Shown here: positions 50,895 through 59,032 of the stretch, piece by piece
Numbering within the stretch: position 1 is the first letter of the stretch
Layout: each line of letters opens with the position of its first letter
Source: Aliamphritea hakodatensis
GTDB lineage: Bacteria > Pseudomonadota > Gammaproteobacteria > Pseudomonadales > Balneatricaceae
NCBI RefSeq assembly: GCF_024347195.1
Contig: NZ_AP025281.1
Location: 1,798,001-1,862,000, forward strand
Reading direction: 5' to 3'
Length of the DNA: 64,000 nt
Translations under genes and position numbers: made by a program
Notes under the pieces: generated by a model
The model's database searches: none
Told to the model about the DNA's origin: nothing
What the model saw: only the letters and a program-made list of their open reading frames with translations

Positions 50895-51464
50895 GTGGCT
50901 AAGAAGACGTTAGATCTGGCAGAAGTTGCCGGTCAGTTAGAAGCACATAAAAAGTCTCGCTCACTCCCGCCGGTACATTTGTGGAAGCCGGATTTCAGTG
51001 GTGATATTGATATGCAAATCCGTGCCGACGGTACCTGGTGGCATGAGGGTGGACAGATTAAACGCCCGGCGATGGTCACCATGTTTGCGAGTATTCTCTG
51101 GCACGAAAATGATGAATACTTTCTGGTTACCCCGGCCGAAAAAGTACGGATTCAGGTTGAAGACGTTCCCCTGTTTGTCACTGAACTGCAGGTAGAAGAA
51201 GAGAACGGTTTGCAGGTATTGCGGTTTATGACCAGCACAGAAGATGTCGTGACCGCCGGTGTGGATCATCTTATCCGGGTAGAGACTGATCCGGAAACCG
51301 AAGAGCCATCGCCTTACATTATGGTGCGTTACGGGATGGAAGCCCGGTTAAACCGCAACGTCTTTTATCAACTGGCTGAACTGGCCTGTGAAGTTGAGAT
51401 TAACGGCCAGCAGCACCTGATGGTGGACAGCGCCGGGATGCAGTTCAGTTTAGGCACCTTCTGA
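50895..51464 (+). CDS. DUF1285 domain-containing protein
   Basis: The 189-residue protein carries the DUF1285 pattern: PPVHLWKPDFSGDIDMQI, DGTWWHEGGQIKRPAMV, LVTPAEKVRIQVEDVPLFV and VRYGMEARLNRNVFYQL. The family is common in proteobacteria, and no enzymatic role is assigned. Translation begins at a GTG with AGGAA eight bases upstream. A strong terminator follows, so it is probably monocistronic. Confidence 0.88.
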   Translation: MAKKTLDLAEVAGQLEAHKKSRSLPPVHLWKPDFSGDIDMQIRADGTWWHEGGQIKRPAMVTMFASILWHENDEYFLVTPAEKVRIQVEDVPLFVTELQVEEENGLQVLRFMTSTEDVVTAGVDHLIRVETDPETEEPSPYIMVRYGMEARLNRNVFYQLAELACEVEINGQQHLMVDSAGMQFSLGTF

Positions 51465-51510
51465 GGTTTGCAACGGGTAACCGTTATATCTCCTGCGCAG
51501 GAATCTACAG

Positions 51511-51542
51511 AGGCACTCAGTTTTGAGTGCCTTTCTTGTTTT
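51511..51542 (+). terminator. Terminator after the DUF1285 gene
   Basis: AGGCACTCA and TGAGTGCCT form a 9-bp stem with loop GTTT, followed by TTCTTGTTTT. Confidence 0.85.
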
Positions 51543-51583
51543 CGGTCAAGGCAAGGTTTTAGCCGCAGGTGAATAATGGGCGT

Positions 51584-51928
51584 ATGAAAAGATTACTCCT
51601 ACCTCTGTTTGTATTGGCGCTGAACCTGCAGCCGGCGATGGCTGAAACCGTTCACGTTGATATCGCAAAATTTAAGTTTTCCCCGCAGCAACTGACAATC
51701 AATGCCGGTGATACGGTTGTCTGGACAAATCGCGAGAAGCGTCAGTATCACAATGTCTGGTTTAAGGATTTAGTCAGCGCAGAGCCGGATATCTTTTTTC
51801 CCGATGAAACCTATCAGCGTACCTTTCCTGATGCCGGCACCTTCAATTACATTTGCGGGCCGCATCCAAAGATGAAAGGCAGCGTCATTGTTCAGAATGT
51901 ATCTCAGGAAGTTAGCCGTCATGAATAA
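51584..51928 (+). CDS. Periplasmic cupredoxin (plastocyanin/amicyanin-like)
   Basis: The 114-residue protein has a signal peptide (MKRLLLPLFVLALNLQPAMA). The single cupredoxin domain has a complete type I copper site: H56 (QYHNVW) and C91, H94, M97 (YICGPHPKMKG). Such proteins carry electrons between periplasmic enzymes and oxidases. FKFSPQQLTINAGDTVVWTN is typical of the family. The ATG at 51584 gives a clean signal peptide and is preferred to the GTG at 51569. Its 3' end overlaps the next gene by eight bases. Confidence 0.88.
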   Translation: MKRLLLPLFVLALNLQPAMAETVHVDIAKFKFSPQQLTINAGDTVVWTNREKRQYHNVWFKDLVSAEPDIFFPDETYQRTFPDAGTFNYICGPHPKMKGSVIVQNVSQEVSRHE

Positions 51929-52301
51929 ATGTATCCGCGTGTTAGCGGCGACCTCTGCGGTAGCCATCAGTCTGTTACTGACCGGCTGTGGGCCACATCC
52001 CAGTTCTGGCAGTTGGGTGAGTGAAGGTTCGTCTGTGAGCGATTCGGCTTACAGTTCGGTGAAGTTAGAGTTTGACGGAACGGGCAGTGTATATCCGAAT
52101 ACTGACTTCGCCGGGCAGGAGAAAAGCAAGGGCCTGCGTTGTGTCTGGCAGGCAAAATCAGCGAATGCTGCGGATCTGGAGTGTCGCGGTGACACCGATA
52201 CCAGCATTCAGTTTGAGTTTGTGGTGGCAGAAGGCGGCGATGAGAGTCAGGCGGAACTGATAAAGGACGGCAAGCAGGTTGCACGTCTTATCCGGGGCTA
52301 A
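51921..52301 (+). CDS. Predicted lipoprotein
   Basis: The 126-residue protein has a lipoprotein signal (VLAATSAVAISLLLTGC) and a small beta-rich domain with two Cys (GLRCVWQ and DLECRGD), likely a disulfide. No family recognised. It overlaps the cupredoxin gene by eight bases, so translation is coupled; the upstream in-frame codons lie inside that gene. A periplasmic or outer membrane role alongside the cupredoxin is inferred only from the overlap. Confidence 0.75.
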   Translation: MNKCIRVLAATSAVAISLLLTGCGPHPSSGSWVSEGSSVSDSAYSSVKLEFDGTGSVYPNTDFAGQEKSKGLRCVWQAKSANAADLECRGDTDTSIQFEFVVAEGGDESQAELIKDGKQVARLIRG

Positions 52302-52357
52302 GCTTTAAGGGATCAGCTTGTCAGGAATAAGCTTTCAGACAGATAAATTCAACTGAG

Positions 52358-52384
52358 CTGCCAGCTGTTTGCTGGCAGTGTTTA
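52358..52384 (+). terminator. Candidate terminator of the cupredoxin-lipoprotein unit
   Basis: CTGCCAGC, loop TGTTT and GCTGGCAG form an 8-bp stem followed by TGTTTAT. The minus-strand zinc-ribbon gene ends next to it. Confidence 0.6.
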
Positions 52385-52579
52385 TCTTGGCAGTAACAGA
52401 ATCATTGCCGCACAAAAAATTACTAATCCTGCAAAGAAAACCGGAAAGCTGATGCCTTTCCATTTGCTTTTCGCCGGGCGGATGGGAGATGTGCATTTAG
52501 GGCACATCTTCACGTCACTTTTTACCCGGGTCTGGCAATTGCCACAGATCTTTTCGCCGCTGTTGTCTTCAGTATTCAT
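52382..52579 (-). CDS. Small zinc-ribbon membrane protein
   Basis: The 65-residue protein has a two-CxxC zinc ribbon (ICGNCQTRV and MCPKCTSPI) and a C-terminal transmembrane helix (FPVFFAGLVIFCAAMILLLP). The layout resembles the many zinc-ribbon tail-anchored proteins of unknown function. About 200 bases without a gene separate it from the next minus-strand gene. The paired CxxC and helix make it a credible gene. Confidence 0.65.
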   Translation of the reverse strand: MNTEDNSGEKICGNCQTRVKSDVKMCPKCTSPIRPAKSKWKGISFPVFFAGLVIFCAAMILLLPR

Positions 52580-52781
52580 CGTATTCAGACTTCGTCACTG
52601 TTATTCAGAATTACCTGAGCAGTGTGCCATAAAGCGTGCAGGCGTGGTGGGATAAGTGGTGAATAGCTGATACGCATCAACTACATTTTATAATCGTAAA
52701 AAGGTATTGGTTTGCGGGCTATGTTCCTGATGGGCCGGGTAACGGAGAGGACCTGTCGTCCTCTCTGCTGATCGGGACGTA

Positions 52782-53213
52782 TCAGTTTTCCGGTTGATCT
52801 TGCAGGCTGGCCAGAAGGTCGTGTATTTCAGCTTTCAGCTCTTTGTCTTCGATTTTCTTTGAGCTGATCTTAGCGTCCTGCAGGTTTTTAATGGCAGCGT
52901 CTGTCTGGCCCAGTTCTGCCTGCATGCGGGCCATGGAGTAAGCAATTGAAGACATATGGTCTTTCGAATCGATGGCGATGGCTTTTTGCAGGGCTTTTTC
53001 GTAACCGGCGATAGCGTCTTTCAGTTCTTCGGTGAAATCAGCCAGGGTTTCCCATTGCTCGGGGTGGTCTTTATCGGTGTATTCATTGTCGGTGCAGATG
53101 GCTTTCAGCTCACTATAAAGCGCTTCGAAAGTGTCTCTGTCGTCATTATTGGCCGCATCCATCAGTTGCTCAGACAGGCTGTAAACGGCTTGGTATATTT
53201 TGGTATTTATCAT
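52782..53213 (-). CDS. TPR-like hypothetical protein
   Basis: The 143-residue acidic, all-helical protein ends with two helix pairs resembling tetratricopeptide repeats (AYSMARMQAELGQTDAAIKN and IAGYEKALQKAIAIDSKDH). No signal peptide or membrane segment is seen, so it is probably cytoplasmic, with a protein-binding role by analogy. It lies 66 bases downstream of srkA on the same strand, with an imperfect hairpin (53234-53259) between them. No specific family recognised. Confidence 0.7.
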   Translation of the reverse strand: MINTKIYQAVYSLSEQLMDAANNDDRDTFEALYSELKAICTDNEYTDKDHPEQWETLADFTEELKDAIAGYEKALQKAIAIDSKDHMSSIAYSMARMQAELGQTDAAIKNLQDAKISSKKIEDKELKAEIHDLLASLQDQPEN

Positions 53214-53279
53214 GATGATGTATGTCTTGTTGGCCGGGAATAACAGCGGTTATCCCCGGACTGAATTAAGTGGGTTTAT

Positions 53280-54269
53280 TCAGAACAGTTCGATTGCCGG
53301 TGCCTGCAGGGCAGCTAACTGTTCCCGCAGTTCCAGAATATGATCGCTCCAGTAACGTACTGTGTTAAACCACGGGAAGCTGTGGGGAAACGCCGGGTCT
53401 TCCCAACGGCGGGCAAGCCAGGCGCTGTAGTACATCATCCGCAGGGTACGCAGTGGTTCTATTAATGCCAGTTCCCGGGGACGGAAGTCATAGAACTCAT
53501 TGTATCCGTCGACAATTTCAGCGAGCTGCCGGCGTTGTCTGTCGGTATCACCGGAAAGCAGCATCCAGATGTCCTGAATGGCGGGGGCCATGCGGGAGTC
53601 ATCGAAGTCAACGAAATGCGGTGCGTCGTCCCGCCACAGCAGATTGCCGCCGTGACAATCGCCGTGTACACGGATTTGGGTGATATCGCCGGCATTGGCG
53701 AATGCTTTATCGATGAGTGGCAGCAGATCCGCGGTGAGGCTGTCGTAGGCGAGCTTCAGTTCGGCAGGAATGAAGTGGTTACTGATCAGCTCAACACTTT
53801 CATGGCCAAAAGTTTGCGGATTGATCGAAGGGCGGTGCTGATAAGGTTTGCTGGCACCGATCAGGTGCATACGGCCCAGTAACCGGCCCATAGTGAACAG
53901 GTTATCGAGATCGTCGAGCTCAGGGCCGCGCCCGCCTTTGCGTTCAAAGACCGACATCATAAACGGGCCATATTCGAACAGGCTGTCACCGTTGTCGTTA
54001 CGGGTGGGGGCAACGACCGGTAATTCGTGTTCCGCCAGTTCATAGCTGTAGCGGTGCTCTTCGAGTATCTGCTCCCGGCTCCAGCGTTCCGGGCGGTAGA
54101 ATTTTACGATAACCGGTACCTGATCTTCGATACCCACCTGATATACCCGATTTTCATAACTGTTCAGGGCCAGATTACGACCGTCACACAGGTACCCCAG
54201 GCTTTCTACAGCATCCATAATGAAGCTGGGGGTCAGGGTTTCGAATGGATGTGTCTTGCTCATTGGCAT
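53280..54269 (-). CDS. srkA: Stress response serine/threonine kinase SrkA (YihE)
   Basis: The 329-residue protein has the aminoglycoside-phosphotransferase-like kinase fold of SrkA. Visible motifs are LNSYENRVYQVG (nucleotide loop), the catalytic HGDCHGGNLLW and the metal-binding VDFDDSRMAP, and the C-terminal YYSAWLARRWEDPAFPHSFP is typical of YihE. SrkA protects cells during envelope or oxidative stress in E. coli. Two in-frame ATGs (54269 and 54263) are possible starts. In E. coli srkA precedes dsbA; no dsbA is seen here. The CYTH gene lies 48 bases upstream on the same strand. Confidence 0.93.
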   Translation of the reverse strand: MPMSKTHPFETLTPSFIMDAVESLGYLCDGRNLALNSYENRVYQVGIEDQVPVIVKFYRPERWSREQILEEHRYSYELAEHELPVVAPTRNDNGDSLFEYGPFMMSVFERKGGRGPELDDLDNLFTMGRLLGRMHLIGASKPYQHRPSINPQTFGHESVELISNHFIPAELKLAYDSLTADLLPLIDKAFANAGDITQIRVHGDCHGGNLLWRDDAPHFVDFDDSRMAPAIQDIWMLLSGDTDRQRRQLAEIVDGYNEFYDFRPRELALIEPLRTLRMMYYSAWLARRWEDPAFPHSFPWFNTVRYWSDHILELREQLAALQAPAIELF

Positions 54270-54317
54270 TTACTCATTAGTCTAGCTCACAGATACGCTC
54301 AGGCCGTGTTCCGGGGA

Positions 54318-54782
54318 TTACCAGCCGGAGTAGGGATGGCTGATCAGGCTTGAATTGTAATAGCGCGGGTCGCCCGTGACTTCTTCGCGGACCCAGTCCG
54401 GCAGGGCGACGCTTTCGTTTTCGCTGTCCAGTTCAACTTCCGCAACGATCAGCCCCTGATTGTTGCCGCTGAATATATCCACTTCCCATGTGTGACCTGC
54501 GTGGTCGATCAGATAACGGATTTTATCCACTGACTGGCCGTTACAGAGTTCTGCCAGCATGGCGTCGGCATCATCAACAGGGATGGGGTATTCAAATTCG
54601 CTGCGTACGGCGCCGCGGTTTTCACCTTTAATGGTCAGAAAGGCCTGTTCGCCCTTCAGACGGATGCGTACCGCTGTTTTTCCCTGAGTTGGAATATAGC
54701 CCTGCACTATTCGGATACCCTGCGGTAACGGACCCAGGCTGTTGAGATCAATCAGAAATTTACGTTCTATTTCCAGTGCCAT
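54318..54782 (-). CDS. CYTH domain protein (inorganic triphosphatase-like)
   Basis: The 154-residue protein has the CYTH ExExK motif at its start (MALEIERKFLI), then GKTAVRIRLKG, AFLTIKGENRG, FEYPIP and VAEVELDSENE, which supply the paired basic and acidic residues of the triphosphate tunnel. Many bacterial members hydrolyse inorganic triphosphate. AGGAAA six bases upstream fixes the start at 54782; the longer frame to 54857 runs into the metG terminator. It is single-domain, so it resembles NeuTTM-like proteins more than the two-domain YgiF. Confidence 0.85.
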   Translation of the reverse strand: MALEIERKFLIDLNSLGPLPQGIRIVQGYIPTQGKTAVRIRLKGEQAFLTIKGENRGAVRSEFEYPIPVDDADAMLAELCNGQSVDKIRYLIDHAGHTWEVDIFSGNNQGLIVAEVELDSENESVALPDWVREEVTGDPRYYNSSLISHPYSGW

Positions 54783-54810
54783 TTTATTTCCTGTGCTGGG
54801 CTGTAAAGAC

Positions 54811-54842
54811 AAAAAAGGGCAACTCCCGTAAGAGGTGCCCTT
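54811..54842 (-). terminator. Intrinsic terminator of metG
   Basis: On the minus strand AAGGGCA and TGCCCTT form a stem ending in a run of six T, 26 bases after the metG stop. Confidence 0.82.
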
Positions 54843-54867
54843 ATCAGTGTTAACCATTCAGGCCGGA

Positions 54868-56913
54868 TTACATAATCCGCATGCCAGGCTGTGCACCTTC
54901 ATGGGGTTCCAGAATCCACAGATCCTTACCGCCCGGGCCAGCTGCCAGCACCATGCCTTCAGACATGCCGAACTTCATCTTACGCGGTGCCAGGTTGGCA
55001 ACCATGACGGTCAGTTTACCTTCCAGGTCTTCTGGCGCGTAGGCCGACTTGATACCGGCAAACACGTTGCGGGTTTCGCCGCCCAGATCCAGTGTCAGCT
55101 GTAACAGCTTGTCAGCCCCTTTAACGTGTTCCGCTTTGGCGATCAGCGCAACGCGCAGATCCACTTTGGCAAAATCATCAAAGGTGATTTCATCAGCAAT
55201 CGGCGTTTCTGTCAGCGGTGTCTTTTCCGCTTTAACTGCAGCAGGCTGTGTGGCAGCGGCTGCTGCCAGTGTCTGCTTGCTGTCCTCCAGCATCGCGCTA
55301 ACCTGATCTTCTTCAACCCGCTGCATCAGCGGTTTGAATTTGTTGATCTTATGATCCAGCAGTGGCGTTTTAACTGAATCCCATGCCAGTGATTCCAGGT
55401 TGAGGAATTTAGCGGCTTCTTCAGCAACCTGCGGCAGTACCGGTGCCAAATAGGTAATGATGGCGCGGAACAGGTTAATGCCCATAGTGCAGCAGTCCTG
55501 CACGTCCTGCTCTTTACCTTCCTGCTTGGCCAGTACCCATGGTTCAGCGGCGTCGATGTACTGGTTGGCTTTGTCAGCCAGGGCCATAATTTCGCGCATT
55601 GCTTTGCCGTATTCACGGGCTTCATAGGCAGCAGCGATGGTGTCGCCTGCATTAACAGCAGTGTTATACAGTTCGGCCTCTGCTAATTGGCTGCCCAACT
55701 GGCCGTCGAATTTCTTCTTGATGAAGCCGGCACAGCGGGAGGCGATGTTGATGACCTTGTTCACCAGATCGGCATTCACCCGCATGCGGAAATCGTCCAT
55801 GTTCAGATCGATATCATCAATGCCGGAGCCCAGTTTGGCAGCGAAGTAATAGCGCAGGTATTCCGGGCGCAGATGCTTCAGGTAAGTTTCCGCCATGATG
55901 AAGGTGCCGCGGGATTTGGACATCTTCTGGCCGTTCACTGTCAGGAAGCCGTGACAGAATACGCCGTCTGGCTTACGGAAACCGGCGCCTTCCAGCATGG
56001 CTGGCCAGAACAGGGTGTGGAAGTAAGCGATGTCTTTACCGATGAAGTGATACAGTTCGGCATCGGAATCGGCTTTCCAGTAGTCGTCGAAGTTTACGCC
56101 GTTTTTGTCCGCCCAGTTTTTAAAGCTGGCCATGTAACCGATTGGCGCATCCAGCCAGACGTAGAAGTATTTGCCCGGCGCATCGGGAATTTCGAAACCC
56201 CAGTAAGGTGCATCACGGGAGATATCCCAGTTTTGCAGGCCTGACTCAAACCATTCGTTCAGCTTGTGAATCATCTGTTCCTGAACGTGGTTATCTACCC
56301 AGTTACGCAGGAAGTTTTCAAAGTCACCCAGTTTGAAGAAGTAGTGCTCAGACTCTTTTTCAATCGGCTTGGCACCGGAGACTGCAGAATAGGCATTCTT
56401 CATTTCTACCGGGCTGTAAGTGGCACCGCATTTTTCGCAGGAGTCGCCGTACTGATCCGGTGCGTCACATTTCGGGCAGTCACCTTTTACGAAACGGTCC
56501 GGCAGGAACATCTCTTTTTCCGGGTCATAGGCCTGGGTGATGGTTTTGCGGGCAATGTGGCCGGCATCACGCAGACGGGTGTACACCAGTGAAGAAAACG
56601 CTTTGTTTTCTTCTGAGTGAGTGGAGTAGTAGTTGTCGAAGCCAACCATGAAACCGGCGAAATCACGCTGATGTTCTTCACTTACCTGATCAATCAGCTG
56701 TTGTGGGCTGATGCCCATCTGGTCTGCCTTGAGCATGATCGGGGTGCCGTGTGCATCGTCGGCGCAGACGTAAGTACAGTTGTTGCCGCGCTGGTTCTGA
56801 AAACGAACCCAGATATCGGTTTGAATATATTCCACCAGATGGCCAAGGTGGATCGGACCGTTCGCGTAAGGCAAAGCGCTGGTCACAAGAATTTTGCGTT
56901 GTTTTTCGGTCAT
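54868..56913 (-). CDS. metG: Methionyl-tRNA synthetase
   Basis: The 681-residue class I synthetase charges tRNA-Met. It has the HIGH motif (YANGPIHLGHLVE), a zinc knuckle with two CxxC pairs (CPKCDAPDQYGDSCEKCG), the KMSKS loop (NGQKMSKSRGT), the anticodon-binding helices, and a C-terminal tRNA-binding dimerisation domain (FDDFAKVDLRVALIAKAEHV to the end). The length is normal for the long, dimeric form. The start at 56913 (MTEKQRKILVTSALPYANG) matches the family; the frame extends upstream to 57078 but has no metG-like sequence. It is divergent from trmA, with a 270-base intergenic region. Confidence 0.96.
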   Translation of the reverse strand: MTEKQRKILVTSALPYANGPIHLGHLVEYIQTDIWVRFQNQRGNNCTYVCADDAHGTPIMLKADQMGISPQQLIDQVSEEHQRDFAGFMVGFDNYYSTHSEENKAFSSLVYTRLRDAGHIARKTITQAYDPEKEMFLPDRFVKGDCPKCDAPDQYGDSCEKCGATYSPVEMKNAYSAVSGAKPIEKESEHYFFKLGDFENFLRNWVDNHVQEQMIHKLNEWFESGLQNWDISRDAPYWGFEIPDAPGKYFYVWLDAPIGYMASFKNWADKNGVNFDDYWKADSDAELYHFIGKDIAYFHTLFWPAMLEGAGFRKPDGVFCHGFLTVNGQKMSKSRGTFIMAETYLKHLRPEYLRYYFAAKLGSGIDDIDLNMDDFRMRVNADLVNKVINIASRCAGFIKKKFDGQLGSQLAEAELYNTAVNAGDTIAAAYEAREYGKAMREIMALADKANQYIDAAEPWVLAKQEGKEQDVQDCCTMGINLFRAIITYLAPVLPQVAEEAAKFLNLESLAWDSVKTPLLDHKINKFKPLMQRVEEDQVSAMLEDSKQTLAAAAATQPAAVKAEKTPLTETPIADEITFDDFAKVDLRVALIAKAEHVKGADKLLQLTLDLGGETRNVFAGIKSAYAPEDLEGKLTVMVANLAPRKMKFGMSEGMVLAAGPGGKDLWILEPHEGAQPGMRIM

Positions 56914-57183
56914 GGCTCTCAACTGATTCAAAGTTGGCAAGTAAGCCGGCAATTTTACCTTTAAAGGCCGGTTAATGCAGCCTGATTTAAAGGGAATTCT
57001 GCTCTGCGGGGCATTTTCTCCGGGAATTCTGAAAGCTGTGAAGAGGGAGTGGGCAGATCCTGTGCGGTGCGTGATCATGAGGATCGTTAATCCGGCGCTT
57101 CAGCAGATGGTCACTGGCCGGATCTGCTGGTAGAATGCGCGCCTCATTTATATCTATCTGTTCTTCCCGTTGCCGAGGTAATC

Positions 57184-58278
57184 ATGGCGCTGCCAAATGT
57201 CGACCCTTCAATTTACGACGCCCAGTTAAGCGAAAAGCAGGCGCAGATTGCGCAGCAGTTTGACGAATTTACCCTGCCTGAAATCGAGGTGTTCGAATCA
57301 GCGCGTACAGCGTACCGTCAGCGGGCTGAGTTTCGTGTGTGGCATGAGGGTGATGATCTTTACTATGTGATGTTTACCCCGGGGAGTAAGCATGAGCATC
57401 AGCAACTGACCAGTTGCCCGATGGTGTCTGAGCGTATTCAGGCCGTGATGTTCGAATTGTTGGAAGCGGTTCGTCCTAACGAGCTACTGCGCCGGCGTCT
57501 GTTTCAGGTAGATTTTCTCAGTACGCTCAGTGGTGAGCTGGTAGTCAGCATGCTGTACCACAAAGCACTGGATGAAAGCTGGCTGGAAGAAGCCGCATTT
57601 CTGCGGGAGAAGTTCAACATTAACCTGATTGGCCGCAGCCGCAAAACCAAGCTGGTGCTGGGGGATGATTTCGTCATCGAAAAGATGCAGGTTAATGACC
57701 GGGAGTTGCTCTACAAGCAGGTAGAAAACAGTTTTACTCAGCCAAACGGCGGCGTCTGCCAGCACATGCTGGAGTGGGCAATCGATATTACCAAAGATGC
57801 CGGCGGTGATCTGGTGGAGCTGTACTGCGGCAACGGTAATTTTACCCTGGCGCTGGCGCAGAACTTCCGTTCGGTGGTCGCGACAGAAATTGCCAAGGTA
57901 TCGGTACGGGCAGCAGAATATAATATTGATGTGAACAATATTGAAAATGTTCAGGTGCTGCGGATGTCCAGCGAAGAGTTTTCTCAGGCATTGCAGGGGG
58001 TACGTGAGTTCCGTCGCCTGAAGGAAAAGAATATTGACCTGAACAGCTTTGATTTCAGCACGGTGCTGGTGGACCCGCCGCGCAGCGGTCTGGATGATGA
58101 AACCGTTAAACAGGTGACGGCTTACGATAATATCGTCTATGTGTCCTGTAACCCGGATACTCTGGTGGATAATCTGCACGCGCTGACTAAAACCCACCGT
58201 ATCGAGCGGTTTGCGATCTTCGATCAGTTTCCGTATACCCACCATCTGGAGTGCGGTGTCTATCTGACCCGTATCTGA
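57184..58278 (+). CDS. trmA: tRNA (uracil-5-)-methyltransferase TrmA
   Basis: The 364-residue enzyme makes ribothymidine 54 in tRNA. Seen are the SAM-binding ELYCGNGNFTLALA, the DPPRSGLD motif, the nucleophile Cys322 in VSCNPDTLV and the base Glu356 in HHLECGVYLTR, two residues shifted from E. coli C324 and E358. Length matches E. coli TrmA. GAGGT precedes the ATG, and a TAGAAT -10-like box lies about 50 bases upstream. A strong terminator follows. Confidence 0.95.
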   Translation: MALPNVDPSIYDAQLSEKQAQIAQQFDEFTLPEIEVFESARTAYRQRAEFRVWHEGDDLYYVMFTPGSKHEHQQLTSCPMVSERIQAVMFELLEAVRPNELLRRRLFQVDFLSTLSGELVVSMLYHKALDESWLEEAAFLREKFNINLIGRSRKTKLVLGDDFVIEKMQVNDRELLYKQVENSFTQPNGGVCQHMLEWAIDITKDAGGDLVELYCGNGNFTLALAQNFRSVVATEIAKVSVRAAEYNIDVNNIENVQVLRMSSEEFSQALQGVREFRRLKEKNIDLNSFDFSTVLVDPPRSGLDDETVKQVTAYDNIVYVSCNPDTLVDNLHALTKTHRIERFAIFDQFPYTHHLECGVYLTRI

Positions 58279-58294
58279 TGGTGCGTCTGTTTTG

Positions 58295-58322
58295 AAAAAT
58301 GCCGCTGATTGCGGCATTTTTT
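58295..58322 (+). terminator. Terminator after trmA
   Basis: AAAAATGCCGC, loop TGATT and GCGGCATTTTTT form an 11-bp stem with a T6 end, 17 bases after the trmA stop. Confidence 0.88.
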
Positions 58323-58364
58323 ATGCCTGCCTGATAATTATTTGTTACGACATACTTGCGTAAT

Positions 58365-58410
58365 TAAACAGTGTTTACTAAACTCCTGAAAATCAATTAA
58401 ACAGTGTTTA
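58365..58410. promoter_or_regulatory. Twin TetR operators upstream of the tetR-aas operon
   Basis: The 13-base palindrome TAAACAGTGTTTA occurs twice, at 58365-58377 and 58398-58410, with centres 33 bases apart (about three helical turns). Both copies are preceded by AT. The second abuts a TATAAT box at 58412-58417, 13 bases upstream of the TetR start codon. This is the arrangement expected for autorepression by the downstream TetR protein. Confidence 0.75.
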
Positions 58411-58429
58411 ATATAATCAGGTAACCATC

Positions 58430-59032
58430 ATGGCCCGACGTAACGATCACTCCCGTGAGGAACTGCACGAAATGGCGCTGAGTGCGGCACAGGCACTGCT
58501 GGATGAGCAGGGGGTTGCTGCGCTGAGTACCCGCAAGGTTGCCGCGGCAATCGGGTATTCAGTGGGCAGTTTGTATCAGCTTTTCAAAAACCTTGATGAT
58601 CTGTGCTGGCAGCTGAATGCCCGGACACTGGAGCAATTTCAGGCTGAACTGAATGCTATTTCAGCACAGCAGCCCCGGGAGATCATTCTTGGCTATGGCG
58701 AGGCGTATCTTGAATTTGCACACCGCTGGCCACACCGCTGGCATTTACTGTTTGAGCATAAAAGCCAGGGCAGTGATATTCCGGATGCGTTGCAGGGCAA
58801 GATAGTCGGTATGTTTGAGTATCTGGAAGCGGCACTTGCACAGTTATTTCCACAGTCTGACGCTGACAGTTTGCAACGTTCAGCGCGGACGTTATGGGCG
58901 TCGGTGCATGGGATTGCGGTACTGGCGTCGCTGGACAAGCTGTTTCTTAATCAGCCGGCACTGGAGCAGCAAATGTTGAATGAAGTGATCAGCCGTTATC
59001 TGAACGGCTGGCAACAGGAGAAAATGGTATGA
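58430..59032 (+). CDS. TetR-family regulator of the adjacent Aas-like gene
   Basis: The 200-residue protein has an N-terminal TetR helix-turn-helix (about 10-55; LSTRKVAAAIGYSVGSLYQL) and a C-terminal domain of the WHG/TetR_C type (HRWPHRWHLLFEHK, ARTLWASVHGIAVLA). Two identical palindromes overlap its promoter region. Its stop overlaps the start of the acyltransferase-synthetase gene (ATGA), so it very probably controls that gene and itself. A lipid or acyl-CoA ligand is plausible from context but not shown. Confidence 0.88.
   Translation: MARRNDHSREELHEMALSAAQALLDEQGVAALSTRKVAAAIGYSVGSLYQLFKNLDDLCWQLNARTLEQFQAELNAISAQQPREIILGYGEAYLEFAHRWPHRWHLLFEHKSQGSDIPDALQGKIVGMFEYLEAALAQLFPQSDADSLQRSARTLWASVHGIAVLASLDKLFLNQPALEQQMLNEVISRYLNGWQQEKMV

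Noticed and set aside
53234..53259. Imperfect hairpin between srkA and the TPR-like gene as a terminator
   Set aside because: An 11-bp stem with one mismatch but no T-run on the relevant strand; too weak to list as a feature.
54783..54857. N-terminal extension of the CYTH protein
   Set aside because: It overlaps the metG terminator and precedes the conserved MALEIERKF start, which has its own AGGAAA.
56914..57078. N-terminal extension of MetG
   Set aside because: No similarity to MetG; the standard start MTEKQRKILVTSALPYANG is at 56913.
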